DNA from: Sisyra terminalis
Taxonomy: Eukaryota > Arthropoda > Insecta > Neuroptera > Sisyridae
DNA: 64,000 nt
Direction: 5' to 3'
Assembly: GCA_958496175.1 (NCBI GenBank)
Contig: OY292278.1
Location: 48,360,001 to 48,424,000, forward strand
Shown: positions 39,601 to 47,560 of the stretch, piece by piece
How the letters are laid out: each line of letters begins with the position of its first letter
How positions within the stretch are numbered: the stretch's first letter is position 1
Program-made: the position numbers and the translations under genes
Notes under the pieces: model-generated
Told to the model about the DNA's origin: nothing
The model's database searches: none
Seen by the model: the letters and a program-made list of their open reading frames with translations, nothing else

Positions 39601-41364
39601 TAGTTAATGTCGATCTTACTTCGTAGGGCTTTGAAAATTGGATCGAGTTACTGGAGATACCAAAGCTTACTTGATCTTTTTGTTTTAATAAAATGATAAA
39701 ATTTGCTACTGATAAAATGTTAAAATTATTAAGTCGTATTTTTTTTAAAATATCAAATCAAATTATCATTATTAGTAGAAGAATAGAAATGCGTTTTGGA
39801 GGTTACATTTAAAGGACATAAAATTTTGGTTTTGATTTTTGATCCTTAATACATCTAATTATTTTTGGCATCCATACTTGACGTCCTGTATCAAAAATGT
39901 CAATTTAATTATCCTTCATTCTATAAGTTTTTCTTCTATGAATATTTACTATTTAAAATATTTAACGATTGTAGCCTAAATTTATGTCAAAATTAGTTTT
40001 TTTTCGATACTAATTCATAGGGCTTTGAAAATTGGATCTAGTTACTGCAGATACCAAAGACTACTTGATAAAATTGGCTAGTAATAAGGTATTTATAATT
40101 TTTAGTTGTATTTTTTTAAAATATCAGGTCGGACTTTAAGTATTAATCAAAAAGAGGAAGGCGTTTTAGAGTATAAAGCTAAAGGACATAAAATTTTGGT
40201 TTTGATTTCCTTAATATATCTAATTTTTTTTGTCATTTATACTTGACATTCTGTATCAAAAATACAAATTAAATCAGGCTTTATTCCATAAGTTTATATT
40301 TCAAGTAAATTTTATCTAAAATTTTCAACCATTGTGGCTAAAATTCGGACTAAAATTAGTTAATGTCATAAATCGGTCTTAATTCATAGGGCTTTGAAAA
40401 TTCGATCAAGTTACTAAAGATACCAAAGCCTACTTGATTTTTTTGTTTTAATAAAACGATAAAAGTTGCTACTAAGAAGATGTTTATAATTTTTAAGATA
40501 TCAGATCAAATTATCAATATTAGTCGACGAATAGGAATGCGTTTTGCAGGTTACTTTTATAGGACATACAATTTTGGTTTTGATTTCCATAATATATCTA
40601 ATTATTTTTGGCATCTATACTTAACCTCCTGTATCAAAAATGTCAATTTAATCATACTTTATTCTATAAGTTTTTCTTCCAAGAAAAATATTTAACGATT
40701 GTGGCCTAAATTTAGGTCAAAATTAGTTTTTTTCAATCCTAATTCATAGGGTTTTAAAAATTGGATCTAGTTACTGGAGACACCAAAGCGTACTTGATTG
40801 GTCGTTTTGATAAAATTCCTTTTAATAAGGTTTTTATATTTTTTAGTTACACGTATTTTTTCAAAAATGTTAATCCTTTATTCTATAAGTTTTTCTTCCA
40901 TGAAAATTTACTTTAAACATTTAACGATTGTGGCCTAAGTTTAGGTCAAAATAAGTTTTTTCGGTCCTAATTCATAGGGTTTTAATTTTTGGATCTAGTT
41001 ACTGGAGATACCAAAGCTTACTTGATTGGTCTTTTTGATAAAATTACTTTTAATAAGGTTTTTAGGTATATTTTTTAGTTGCACATTTTTTTTTTGGTAC
41101 TTACCGCAACCGTTTGGCCTCGTCGATAAACGGGCGCTTTTCGCCCTCGCTGAGCAATTTCCATTCGGCCCCGAGCCGCTTGGAGATTTCCGAGTTGTGC
41201 ATTTTTGGATTTTCCTGAGCCATTTTCCGCCGCTGACCACGTGACCAAACCATAAACGCATTCATCGGCCGCTTGATATGCTCCCCCGAATTGCCAGGCC
41301 CCGACTGCAATGCTGTGGCCATTGTCTTTAAACCACCAATACCACCAGAATTTGAGTTATTCAT
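23950..41364 (-). CDS. Sox21a: SoxB2-group HMG-box transcription factor (Sox21a-like), two exons
   Basis: Join of 41364..41105 and 24619..23950, 930 nt, 309 residues plus stop. The start ATG (41364-41362) has an in-frame TAA six codons upstream and an AACAAATGA context. Residues 29 to about 107 are a complete Sox HMG box: the [11 protein letters not shown] core, the [11 protein letters not shown] helix, [13 protein letters not shown] and the [12 protein letters not shown] tail, which also supplies nuclear-localisation signals. The box binds the DNA minor groove at WWCAAWG sites. Group B2 is indicated by [14 protein letters not shown] and by two C-terminal blocks, CMVSCGCP and PIAYVLMKP, that resemble the MVPCNC and VAYIL blocks I recall from vertebrate Sox14/21. 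The middle is rich in Pro, Ser and Ala (a five-Ala run). Known role of the family: repressor or activator in neural and gut progenitors. The 21a versus 21b assignment rests on remembered HMG residues and is less sure than group B2. Confidence 0.93.
24640..25800. other. Unique GC-richer intronic block next to Sox exon 2
   Basis: Free of repeat resemblance, with CCCCCCGCCGCCGCATTCGCC near 25590 and GGGGTGGAGTGGGGGTGGGG near 24755. Open frames on the minus strand (25357-25763) overlap one another in different frames and lack domains. Candidate intronic enhancer. Confidence 0.35.
26472..26790 (-). mobile_element. Helitron-like non-autonomous repeat, copy 2 (partial)
   Basis: Inverted partial copy of 13620-14013: starts ACTAGCTGATCCCCACGAC, then TTCGTCTGCGTAACGTAGG, and shares GTATACCTACGGTAGGTAT with the copy at 13.7 kb. 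The far end is missing. Lies in the Sox intron near exon 2. Confidence 0.55.
27175..27988. mobile_element. Long-palindrome element, family C
   Basis: 814 bp, ends TTAGGGTGATTTTTTTTTT and AAAAAAAAAATCACCCTAA inside a TATATA context. The arms mirror each other (ACACGTAAACTTT, GAGCGAGGCGATACCAT). CTTAATATTAATATTAAG occurs 97 bp from the left end (27272) and again near 27891. Distinct in sequence from families A and B except for this core and similar terminal layout. Confidence 0.75.
28100..28290 (+). repeat. Degenerate dispersed insect repeat, copy 1
   Basis: CGATTGATTATTAGACGTTA, ACAAACTTTGCTACC, CACTCTTTTAGGG and ATCAAAAAACCCTTTC, AAGGAAAACACTTTCCAAAT match the copy at 28795-28960 in order. 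The pattern (CTTTTAGGG followed by a TTTTCAAAAA box) is familiar from widespread insect interspersed repeats. The long open frame here (28112-28513) shows no domain and is not called a gene. Confidence 0.45.
28795..29560 (+). repeat. Degenerate dispersed insect repeat, copy 2, with ACAG tail
   Basis: Shares the opening with 28100-28290 and ends in ATTCGGTTGTTCCGTTCTTTA, then (CAGA)n-type sequence ACACACAGACAGACAGACAGAC at about 29525-29547. Another ACAGACAGACG lies at 29630. Such CGGTT..CCGTT plus ACAG tails are common in insect repeats. The tRNA-like unit at 29128-29213 lies inside. Confidence 0.45.
29128..29213 (-). repeat. tRNA-like (SINE head or tRNA pseudogene)
   Basis: On the minus strand an 86-nt unit starts GTTTAT and ends ATAAAC (acceptor-like pairing), with an A-box-like TAGTGTAATGG, a B-box-like GGGTTTGAATCTTA and a T-run just downstream as a pol III terminator. 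The anticodon arm does not fold convincingly, so it is not called a tRNA. It lies next to copies of a dispersed repeat. Confidence 0.45.
29651..30891. other. Unique intronic block
   Basis: 29.9-30.4 kb is GC-richer (GCACGTGGACAATTCG, GGGGGCGTCGCGTCGTCAG) and contains a CACGTG E-box at about 29953. 30.4-30.9 kb is AT-rich. No coding signal. Confidence 0.35.
30892..30914. mobile_element. Family A terminus, solo fragment
   Basis: TAGGCTGGGCCAAAAAAATC matches the family A end at 31234. Only the terminus remains, placed immediately before the RT fragment at 30915-31233, so the RT piece is bracketed by two family A ends. Confidence 0.55.
30915..31233 (+). pseudogene. Jockey-like reverse transcriptase fragment
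   Basis: Reads [53 protein letters not shown] and [19 protein letters not shown], the RT palm blocks of Jockey/CR1-type elements (F.DIEKAFDTVWH, AGVPQGSVLGP). It is cut after ILYI by family A copy 2, so the YADD block is missing. Confidence 0.8.
31897..32241 (-). mobile_element. 5'-truncated Penelope-like element insertion with 13-bp TSD
   Basis: A 345-bp insert interrupts the palindromic element at 31234-32740. It is flanked by AACAATAATTTCA at 31884-31896 and 32242-32254. On the minus strand it encodes the C-terminal tail typical of Penelope-like proteins ([12 protein letters not shown], then ...[18 protein letters not shown]), a stop, the hammerhead-like motif and about 90 nt of tail. The same coding tail occurs at 10074-10315. 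Confidence 0.75.
31990..32025 (-). ncRNA. Hammerhead-ribozyme-like motif at a Penelope-like 3' end
   Basis: On the minus strand: CTGATGA (32024-32018), a hairpin GACAGT...ACTGTC, then GAAACGCGTC (31999-31990). This is the hammerhead order C3-U-G-A-N-G-A, helix II, G12-A-A-A, then GUC. Helix III would be only the self-complementary ACGCGT with no loop, as expected for hammerheads that fold as dimers. One extra base (T) separates the first box from helix II. It lies just past the stop codon of the Penelope-like C-terminal frame. Confidence 0.6.
32741..33020. repeat. Sequence shared with 3211-3510
   Basis: Right flank of family A copy 2, same orientation and order as at 3.2-3.5 kb, about 85 percent alike by eye. 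Noncoding. Confidence 0.65.
33021..35791. other. AT-rich intronic region without recognised features
   Basis: Scattered short direct repeats only, such as GATTTATAGATTATAGATC-type sequence at 34420-34455 and AAGTACTTGATAAAG/TTTATCAAGTACT mirror phrases at 34743-34795. No gene recognised. Confidence 0.3.
35792..36823. mobile_element. Long-palindrome element, family B copy 2 (most intact)
   Basis: 1,032 bp with ends TTAGACTGATTCAAAAAAAA and TTTTTTTTGAATCAGTCTAA and mirrored arms that include CCATTTAAATAA, GCTCACGTTGGTGACAATATT and TTATTCGAGG. The core palindrome is 96 bp from the left end (35888). Open frames inside it (35881-36066, 36547-36732) are the same sequence read from both arms and are not genes. 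Confidence 0.75.
36824..38109. other. Intronic region with a unique block at 37.0-37.5 kb
   Basis: 37.02-37.5 kb is GC-richer (CAGGCCTTCCCGATTTCCCC, CACACCGATCCCATTCACAG) and free of repeats; 37.5-38.1 kb is AT-rich. Possible enhancer, no gene. Confidence 0.35.
38181..38213 (-). ncRNA. Hammerhead-like core (helix II and both boxes intact)
   Basis: On the minus strand: CTGAGGA (38212-38206), an extra A, helix II GTTAC...GTAAC, then GAAACGTTG (38189 downward). No matching AACGTC for a short helix III is visible, so only the two conserved boxes and helix II are supported. Confidence 0.45.
38280..41090. repeat. Satellite-like tandem array in the Sox intron
   Basis: Diverged units share CCATGAAAATTTACTTTAAA, TTTAACCATTGTGGCC, CTAATTCATAGGGCTTTGAA, AAATTGGATCTAGTTACTGG and ACCAAAGCCTACTTGAT. 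The CATTGTGGCC box recurs near 38310, 39217, 39571, 39966, 40328, 40691 and 40921, giving unit sizes of about 355-395 bp in the main part and 230 bp at the right edge. The first unit lies in the loop of the inverted repeat at 38110-38595. The array ends about 15 bp before the exon 1 donor. No coding capacity. Confidence 0.8.
38486..38518 (+). ncRNA. Degenerate hammerhead-like core (inverted partner)
   Basis: Mirror copy of the motif at 38181-38213. The first box reads CTGAGAA, so the essential G8 is changed to A; helix II GTTAC...GTAAC and GAAA (38510-38513) are kept. Predicted inactive. Confidence 0.4.
41105..41364 (-). CDS. Sox21a: Sox gene exon 1 (N-terminus and first four-fifths of the HMG box)
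   Basis: Encodes residues 1-86 plus two bases of codon 87. A 28-residue Gly/Ser/Asn-rich leader precedes the HMG box. The exon ends ...TTG CG and is followed by the donor GTAAGT (41104 downward), a strong consensus. Reading through the donor gives an immediate TAA, so the open frame stops exactly where splicing is needed. The donor side is directly adjoined by a T-rich tract and then the repeat array that fills 38.3-41.09 kb. Confidence 0.95.
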
Positions 41365-41587
41365 TTGTTTATCAAATAATTAAAAAGAAAGAAAAAAAAA
41401 ACAAACAAAAAAATTCAACAAAACACACTAATTACAAACAATTTGATTCATTTCAATTGTTTTGAGTTCACTTGTTTCTCTTCTATTGTTTCATTGTTGT
41501 TCGATTGTTGCTTGTTTGTTGTTGGTTTGTTGTAGCGCGAGAGCTTTTTGGCTAGCGAATGTGCGACTCGTGGTGACGGTTTTAGTG

Positions 41588-41593
41588 AACTGA
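41588..41593 (-). promoter_or_regulatory. Candidate initiator (Inr) of the Sox gene
   Basis: TCAGTT on the minus strand matches the arthropod Inr TCAGTY and would give a 5'UTR of about 226 nt. No TATA box was seen about 30 bp upstream and no clear DPE downstream. The motif lies in one arm of an inverted repeat (CTGAAGTCGA near 41590 and TCGACTTCAG near 41648), so a mirror-image Inr also faces the other way. Confidence 0.3.
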
Positions 41594-42206
41594 AGTCGAC
41601 TCGAAGGATTTGAAACGTTTAAGCTCAACTTTGGTCCATGTGTGTCTCGACTTCAGTTGTTTGTCTTGTGTCTCTTTCTTCTGATCGTATGGATGCTGAC
41701 GATCTAAACTATCTTTGTTGCGTTCTGTTTCTGTCTGATGGATGATCGTGGACCATTCAACGCAAGAATTTCAAGTAGTTAGATCCAGCAAGCTGATACA
41801 GAAACAGAGAATGAACGGGAAATGTTAAACACGTGCTTTTATTCATGTTAAACACGCCTCTTTATTTTCCCCCACTTTTCCTCAATCAAAGTTTTTCTTT
41901 TCCGATTTGAAACACAATCTTAGCCGATGCCGCACCGCCAACAAAAACAATCCGTAATCTCCAATTAATTGCTCCAAACTCCAAAAAGCTCAACGCTTTG
42001 AGCTTTGGTGCACCACCTGTTGATTCTGTGTATTGTGTGAAGCTTTTGCTAGGGTTTCTTTTTTTTTGGGGGAATACAACTTGGATTTTTCTGTATGAAC
42101 CACCGATTGTTGTTGGGTGGTTGATATGCGGGCGCTAAAACACGCGTTTTCGTGCGAGCTTAAAGCTCGCGAGGGTGCGAATCGCGCATCGCGCGTCACA
42201 TGTTTT

Positions 42207-42248
42207 CTTTGTTCAATGGTGGGCTTTGTTGTGTGAGGAGAAACAAAG
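42207..42248. promoter_or_regulatory. Cluster of four SOX-type binding motifs upstream of the Sox gene
   Basis: Within 42 bp: CTTTGTT (42207-42213), TTCAATG (42212-42218), CTTTGTT (42224-42230) and AACAAAG (42242-42248), all fitting WWCAAWG on one strand or the other. The cluster sits about 850 bp upstream of the Sox ATG in GC-richer unique DNA. SoxB genes often auto- and cross-regulate; that this cluster does so here is inference. Confidence 0.45.
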
Positions 42249-42490
42249 TCCAGCTGTGGAAAATGTGGCAGTGGCGACATTGATCACGGGTGGCCCCACC
42301 CATCGTGTCACGTCATTGGCCGAGACAAATGAAGCTTTCAATAAAGCTCACAATGGAGCTTTTCGCCTGGCGCAAGTGGGGCACCCGTTCGAGAGTGGCA
42401 AGGAAAACATTCTCGTTCGTCTTCTTCATTTGCGTGAAATTGTTTCGACTTATTAACATCCCCATTAAAAGCTCATCACTTGAAAAATAA

Positions 42491-43595
42491 TTAAAAACAA
42501 AAATTAATCATCATTCATTTTTTTTTTGTTTGGTTGATATTCCAACGCTTGCTGCCACTTATAAATAAATCTTTTTCTGTACGATATTGAGAAAAGTGGC
42601 CGGAGGCGTTTGTAAATATTGTTCTATGTCCAATACAATATTGGAAAGCTCATTTAGATTTCAATGTGTCACGTATTGAATAGTTTTTCATTCGTATATT
42701 ATCCGAAATTGCAATTCTATACGAGCAAAATAAATGTTTGGTAAGGAAACGATAAAATCTATTTTTGAATCGATATTTGGATCAAAGCAGTTCATGACCG
42801 ATGTTATTCTTTTGTTCGGTAAAATGGAAGCCACTTTCAAAGCCTACTAAATGAAGATTAATTATCAATCGACACTTTGTTCTTTTTATGCCTTAAAACC
42901 GAACACAATAAAGTCGTAATGATTTATCAATAAAGCGTTAATGTTATCGATCGGTCAAATCTCAAGCATTTGCTTGGAAAAAAAAAACGATAAGATTTTT
43001 ATCGAGATACTTTATTTGGAGTGTTGTGATTTTAAAGTGGTTGCCACCCCTCGCCTGTGTGTGTTTTTTTTTTTTAGAGTTTTCAATTGGCTTAAACAAA
43101 TGTCTCGTAATTTGTATCAATATTCGGTCGATTACGGTTTGTATTATTGAGATGGATTGATGGAGTTTGGCGGAGGGATGACAAGGAAAGTAGGGTCGGT
43201 ATGATGAAAATTTATCGAGGGTGGTTTTTGTGTGTGAATCAAAAAAAAAAAAATTGTTGTTGTGTATATAAAACACCCTTAAATTTCACCCTCGAAATAA
43301 AGTCGTTTCGAGACAAGGATTCGTACCCTTGAATCCTCAATCCCTCGTTCCAAGCCCATCCAATTCACGAGAGATGTAAATATGATATGAATACAAATAA
43401 ATTCGTATCAGTTCACACATCCCTTTCGCTTGGAGAAGGGGTGCGGTTGAACATCCAAAAAAAAAATATCCAATTTTTTTTTTTGTAAAAATTATTGTTT
43501 CTAAATTTTTTTTTGGTCGACCACGTTTCGTTTCAATTATATTTTACACAAGCACGCTTTTCTGTGTTTTCTGCCAATAACAACAACAATAAAAC

Positions 43596-43662
<67 letters not shown>

Positions 43663-44394
43663 GTTCGTGATTAAATCGGCATTCATTGTAGTACAATGCA
43701 GCCTCAATAGAGATACTGATGATAGAAACAATGCCCTCTCAATTTTTGTCCAACTGTCAATTTGTTTTCACAGCTTTTTGTTCCGCATAATAATGGAATG
43801 AGCTTTGTGTCGGAAATGTGGGGATGGGTGTAAGGGGTTGTGGATATGATGGTATGGGAATGAAACCAGAAGAGATCATGAGGCCAGGGTGAAATGGGGA
43901 GCGCGTATCGTACCAAGTCCATCAATATTTATCACACAATTCTGCCACTATTTATAATGTAATCAATGCCTTTTTATTGTTGGTAAAAAAAATTGAAAAG
44001 AAATGATTTGGTAGACGCGAGGGATGTGAATAAAGCTTCTTTTGTAGGAGTGAGCAATTTGAAAGATATTAATCTTATATGAATCTGTGTTTGGCTAATG
44101 AAAAGTTCTTTTTCTTTTACAGAAAATTGTCAGAACTTGTCACATTTTTGCAGGGTTTCCTATAAAAAAATAAAATCCTCAGGATTTCGTTATAGTGTTT
44201 ATGCCTTGGTCATTTTAATCAAAAATTGGGAAAAAACGTCAAGAAATTAAGAAAAATCTTTAAGGATTCCGACTCTGGTTCCAAATTCAGCTTCACTAAA
44301 ATTCGCTAAATGGATGGGTGGAATACTATTTTTCAAATTAGAGAATGAAAAGTATAAAATCAATTGTCTATCTGACAACAATTTATAATGCAAT
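42491..44394. other. Upstream flank of the Sox gene
   Basis: Mostly unique sequence with T- and A-runs, the (TA)n microsatellite and a GC-richer stretch at 43.74-43.93 kb. Short open frames have no support. Confidence 0.3.
43597..43659. repeat. (TA)n microsatellite
   Basis: About 60 bp of nearly pure TA dinucleotides after ACATATACA, 2.2 kb upstream of the Sox ATG. Frames through it (43537-43731) are artefacts. Confidence 0.95.
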
Positions 44395-46165
44395 TCTTTC
44401 CATCACAATGGAAAAACTCAATTACCATCCTCATTCCTAAACCCAATCAGCCTATTTCGGACCAACATCTTACAGATCCATAAGCTTGCTTCCATTATTT
44501 TTAAAAATCCTTGAAAAACTCCTTCTTAAAAAAATAACTCCTTATTTTGAAAGTTAAAAATCATTCCTTCCCACCAATTTGGTTTTAAGCCTCATTATTC
44601 TACAACTCAACAATGTTTCAGAGTTGTGGATGAAATATCATTAGCCCTCGAAAACAAATATTTTTGCCAAGGAGCATTTCTGGATGTTGCACAGGTTTTC
44701 GATAGAGTGTGGCATCCACGACTGTTATATAAGCTCAAAAAAGTTTTTCCCACTCAATAGTACCTTATCCTCAAGTCCTACCTTTCCAACAGATGATTTA
44801 GAGGGAGATGCAACAATGAATTCTCTCCACTAACACAAATTCAAGCTGATGTTCCTCAAGGTAGGATATTGGGGCCAGGATTTTATTGTATTTATACCGA
44901 ATATATTTTTACGCATCCTAAAGTGTAAATTTTCTCAAAAATTATAAATTAAATTGAAATTTTTCGAATATCTCATCAAAAACTTTTAAAACCCGTACAC
45001 ATGAAAGTTTGATGATGAATATCTTTTGAAGGGTTAATTTAATCGCCAAATCATTAGACACCATTTTTATAGAGCAGTTAATTTTCAACAAAAATTTGTA
45101 TTGCGTATTGTATAAGAGTCATTTGTTGTCGAGTTATAAAATTCATAAACAAAAATGAAACTTGTCTTAAAATAATCAAAATTAAAAACTTAATATCTTT
45201 CAAATGGTGAGGCTTACGGAAAAAATATAGAATACCTTTTTTGTAGAGCATTAAATTTTCTAAAAAACTTTTCCAGAACATTTTTCTGTACAATCGATAA
45301 ATGATGAGGTATGAATTTTTTTCTATTGGACTGAGAAAAAAATACAAAACTGCGATGTGGAGAATCTTCCAATTAAAATTAAGAGCTCATACTTGGTGAG
45401 AATTTTTTTCAGGTGTCTAGCAACCCATTTTTCCGTGTCACTTGTAAAACAAAAATTATCGATTTTTTTGACTCACACTAATGCTCATGATACAGCAATC
45501 CTTTCCTCGGATCCCAACTTCATTTAAGCTACAAAAAATTTGCAACAACACCTTGACCTTCTCACAGTATGGAGCCAAAACTGAAAAATAAAAATTAACA
45601 AAGAAAAATGTGTAAATGTCACATTTACCCTCAATACAAAAAATTGCCCACCATTATACCTCGAAAACGAAATCTTAAAAAAATCATCAGAAATTCGCTA
45701 TCTAGGGTTCAACTTGGATAACCATTTCACATGGAATCCACACGCCAGACTAAAAAGACAGGAACTTAACAGACATAACGGACTTTTATGGGAACTACTA
45801 GGACCTAAGTCTACAATTAGTATGTACCATAAACTAATTTTATACAAAGCATTATTACGACCAATCTGGACGTACGGAGCAGGACTGTGGTGTTTCGCTA
45901 AACTTTCCAAAAATACAACGAATCCAATCCTTTCAATCGAAATGTCTCCGAAGAATCCTCAATGCTCCCTATTATGTCCAAAATGAAATAATTCATAGAG
46001 ACCTAAATATTTCCTATGTGGCCGAACTTGTATCAGATATATTTCAAAAATTACTCTACCATACAAATCCAGAAGTGCAAACGTTAGCATCATTACAACA
46101 CCTAAAAAATCCTCCACGTCGATTGAAAAGACGATGGCCAAGAGATCATCTTATTAATTCGTAGA
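44395..46165 (+). pseudogene. Jockey-like non-LTR retrotransposon, decayed, with nested insertion
   Basis: Across frames: SYRSISLLPLFLKILEKLL, STTQQCFRVVDEISLAL, GAFLDVAQVFDRVWHPRLLYKL, VPQGRILGPGFYCIYTEYIFTHP; then, after the insert at about 44925-45480, HDTAILSSDPN, RYLGFNLDNHFTWNPH, LLRPIWTYGAGLWC and IQSFQSKCLRRILNAPYYVQNEIIHRDL. This is RT through the C-terminal tail of a Jockey-type ORF2. Many stops and frameshifts; no 5' end. Confidence 0.82.
44925..45480. mobile_element. Palindrome-type insertion inside the Jockey-like element
   Basis: Splits the RT sequence between THP and HDTAIL. The right end reads TTTTTTTGACTCACACTAA, resembling the family B end, and phrases of the palindrome families recur (TTTTGTAGAGCATTAAATTTT, a degenerate AATTAAAATTAAGAGCTC). 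Only one clear terminus is visible; the left end is eroded. Confidence 0.5.
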
Positions 46166-46740
46166 GAATTTCGTTAATGATTGGTACCTCTCATCAAGTC
46201 CTCCACTCTGGTGGCTTTGACTTGAAATTCTTTTTGAATAAAGTTCACTTTATTTTTATTTACAAATTATTACTTTTGCTTATTGTTGTTCATTTATTGT
46301 ACAGATTGCAAATTTACAATATCACAAGATTGGTAAAGAAAAATATCATAAAATTGGTGCATAAAATGCACTATACAATGAAGAAAAACCCGACCGGAAA
46401 AAAATTTAGTTAGAAGATTATGGACAAACCATTCCTGAATCGAGCCATTGAAATATTTGATTTCACAAGAAAATAAGTCTGATTAAATTATGTGGACTAC
46501 TAATTGTCTATTGCGGATTGAAGAAACACATGCATTCAATTGGAGTAGAAGAGATTGGGTTAATATGAATCATAGGGAACAGTGGATAATTCACTAAAAC
46601 TTTTTATTTGTTGCAATTTTTTACTTATCTTCGATACACTAATCATTCTAAACATTGACGCTTTATAAAAGCTGGAAAATACGTAGTCCCACCCGATTAA
46701 GCAACGAAATTCTTTTTGGTGCTTTTAAATTTGTTTAAGA

Positions 46741-47320
46741 TTTCAATCAAGGACCCTACGACATATAATCGGTGCTCCATGGTATGTAAACAATAAAAAA
46801 ATACATGAAGATACAGAAATGTCATTTGTAAACGAGGAAATTCAAAGGTTTAGTAAAAAATATCTGACAAAACTAGACGATCATTCCAACCATTTCGCAA
46901 TAAACTTATTGGACAACAATGAGATGATAAGAATGGTTACAAAAATGGAATGCAATCAATTTTCCTGATAGATTTTGTAACTAAACAAATATTCCTATTA
47001 ACTATCTGTTGCCAAATTATTATTTCTTATTATATAACTTTATTTTTATATATTACTTACATATTAATGTTTCACATTATTATTAGCATTGATATTGTTA
47101 TTATAGACTATTATTATTATTCTTATTGCACCTGTTGATTGTTGTTATTGCTATAAGAATTACTACTATTGTTATTGTTGCTATTGATTGTTAAAAATCA
47201 TTGTACTTAACAGCACTAATCTACTGGGACTAGTGCTTACATGTGATTGTCTATGGATTGAATGCACTTATTGTAACTCTATGCAGATTGTGCAATTTAT
47301 TTGAAAATAAAAAAAAAAGT
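46741..47320 (+). pseudogene. Jockey-like element 3' end with poly(A) signal
   Basis: Starts FQSRTLRHIIGAPWYVNNKKIHEDTEMS, followed by VNEEIQRFSKKYL and DHSNHFAINLLDN, the C-terminal block of Jockey-type proteins, then a 3'UTR ending TTTATTTGAAAATAAA and an A-rich tail near 47,320. It is a different copy from 44395-46165, since it repeats the same protein segment with a diverged sequence. Confidence 0.72.
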
Positions 47321-47560
47321 TTGTTTAATTTTTCTTAGAAAAAAAGAATTGATTTTTTTTTCTAATTTATAATTGGCTTGTTAAATCTTAAATCCTTTGT
47401 AAACTACATATATCTTTGCCTTTAAGATAAATACTTTTTTCGTTGATTTTTTTTATTCTACATTGGCTAATGTATAATATCGTTTTCTGAAGAAGTAAGC
47501 GTTAAACACTATATCTTATATAACAATATAGATCCCTGTACGCTAGTTAGTTAATATTAG

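Larger units (their letters stand above)
24620..41104 (-). other. Sox intron 1 (16,485 bp, phase 2)
   Basis: GT at 41104-41103 and AG at 24621-24620 on the minus strand. The intron is loaded with transposable-element debris: palindromes at 27.2-28.0, 31.2-32.7 and 35.8-36.8 kb, Helitron-like sequence at 26.5 kb, a Jockey-like RT fragment at 31 kb, a Penelope-like insert at 31.9 kb, and a tandem array at 38.3-41.1 kb. Unique, GC-richer blocks at 24.6-25.8, 29.9-30.4 and 37.0-37.5 kb lack repeat resemblance and could hold regulatory elements. Confidence 0.9.
41365..42490 (-). promoter_or_regulatory. Sox 5'UTR and promoter-proximal unique block
   Basis: Non-repetitive sequence with several CpG-containing stretches, notably 42120-42200 (GCGCG-type runs) and 42280-42430. 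It contains the SOX-site cluster, an E-box CAGCTG near 42252, an ATTGG (CCAAT) element near 42316, and (TTG)-rich sequence in the presumed 5'UTR near 41500-41530. Open frames here on both strands show no family resemblance and are treated as noncoding. Confidence 0.5.

Noticed and set aside
38280..41090. CRISPR array
   Set aside because: Units are long (about 355-395 bp), diverged and head-to-tail without short identical repeats and unique spacers; the genome is animal.
43308..43330. Another GAAACG box (minus strand) as a hammerhead
   Set aside because: No CUGANGA box and no helix II hairpin beside it.
43537..43731. Ile/Tyr repeat frame
   Set aside because: Translation of a (TA)n microsatellite.
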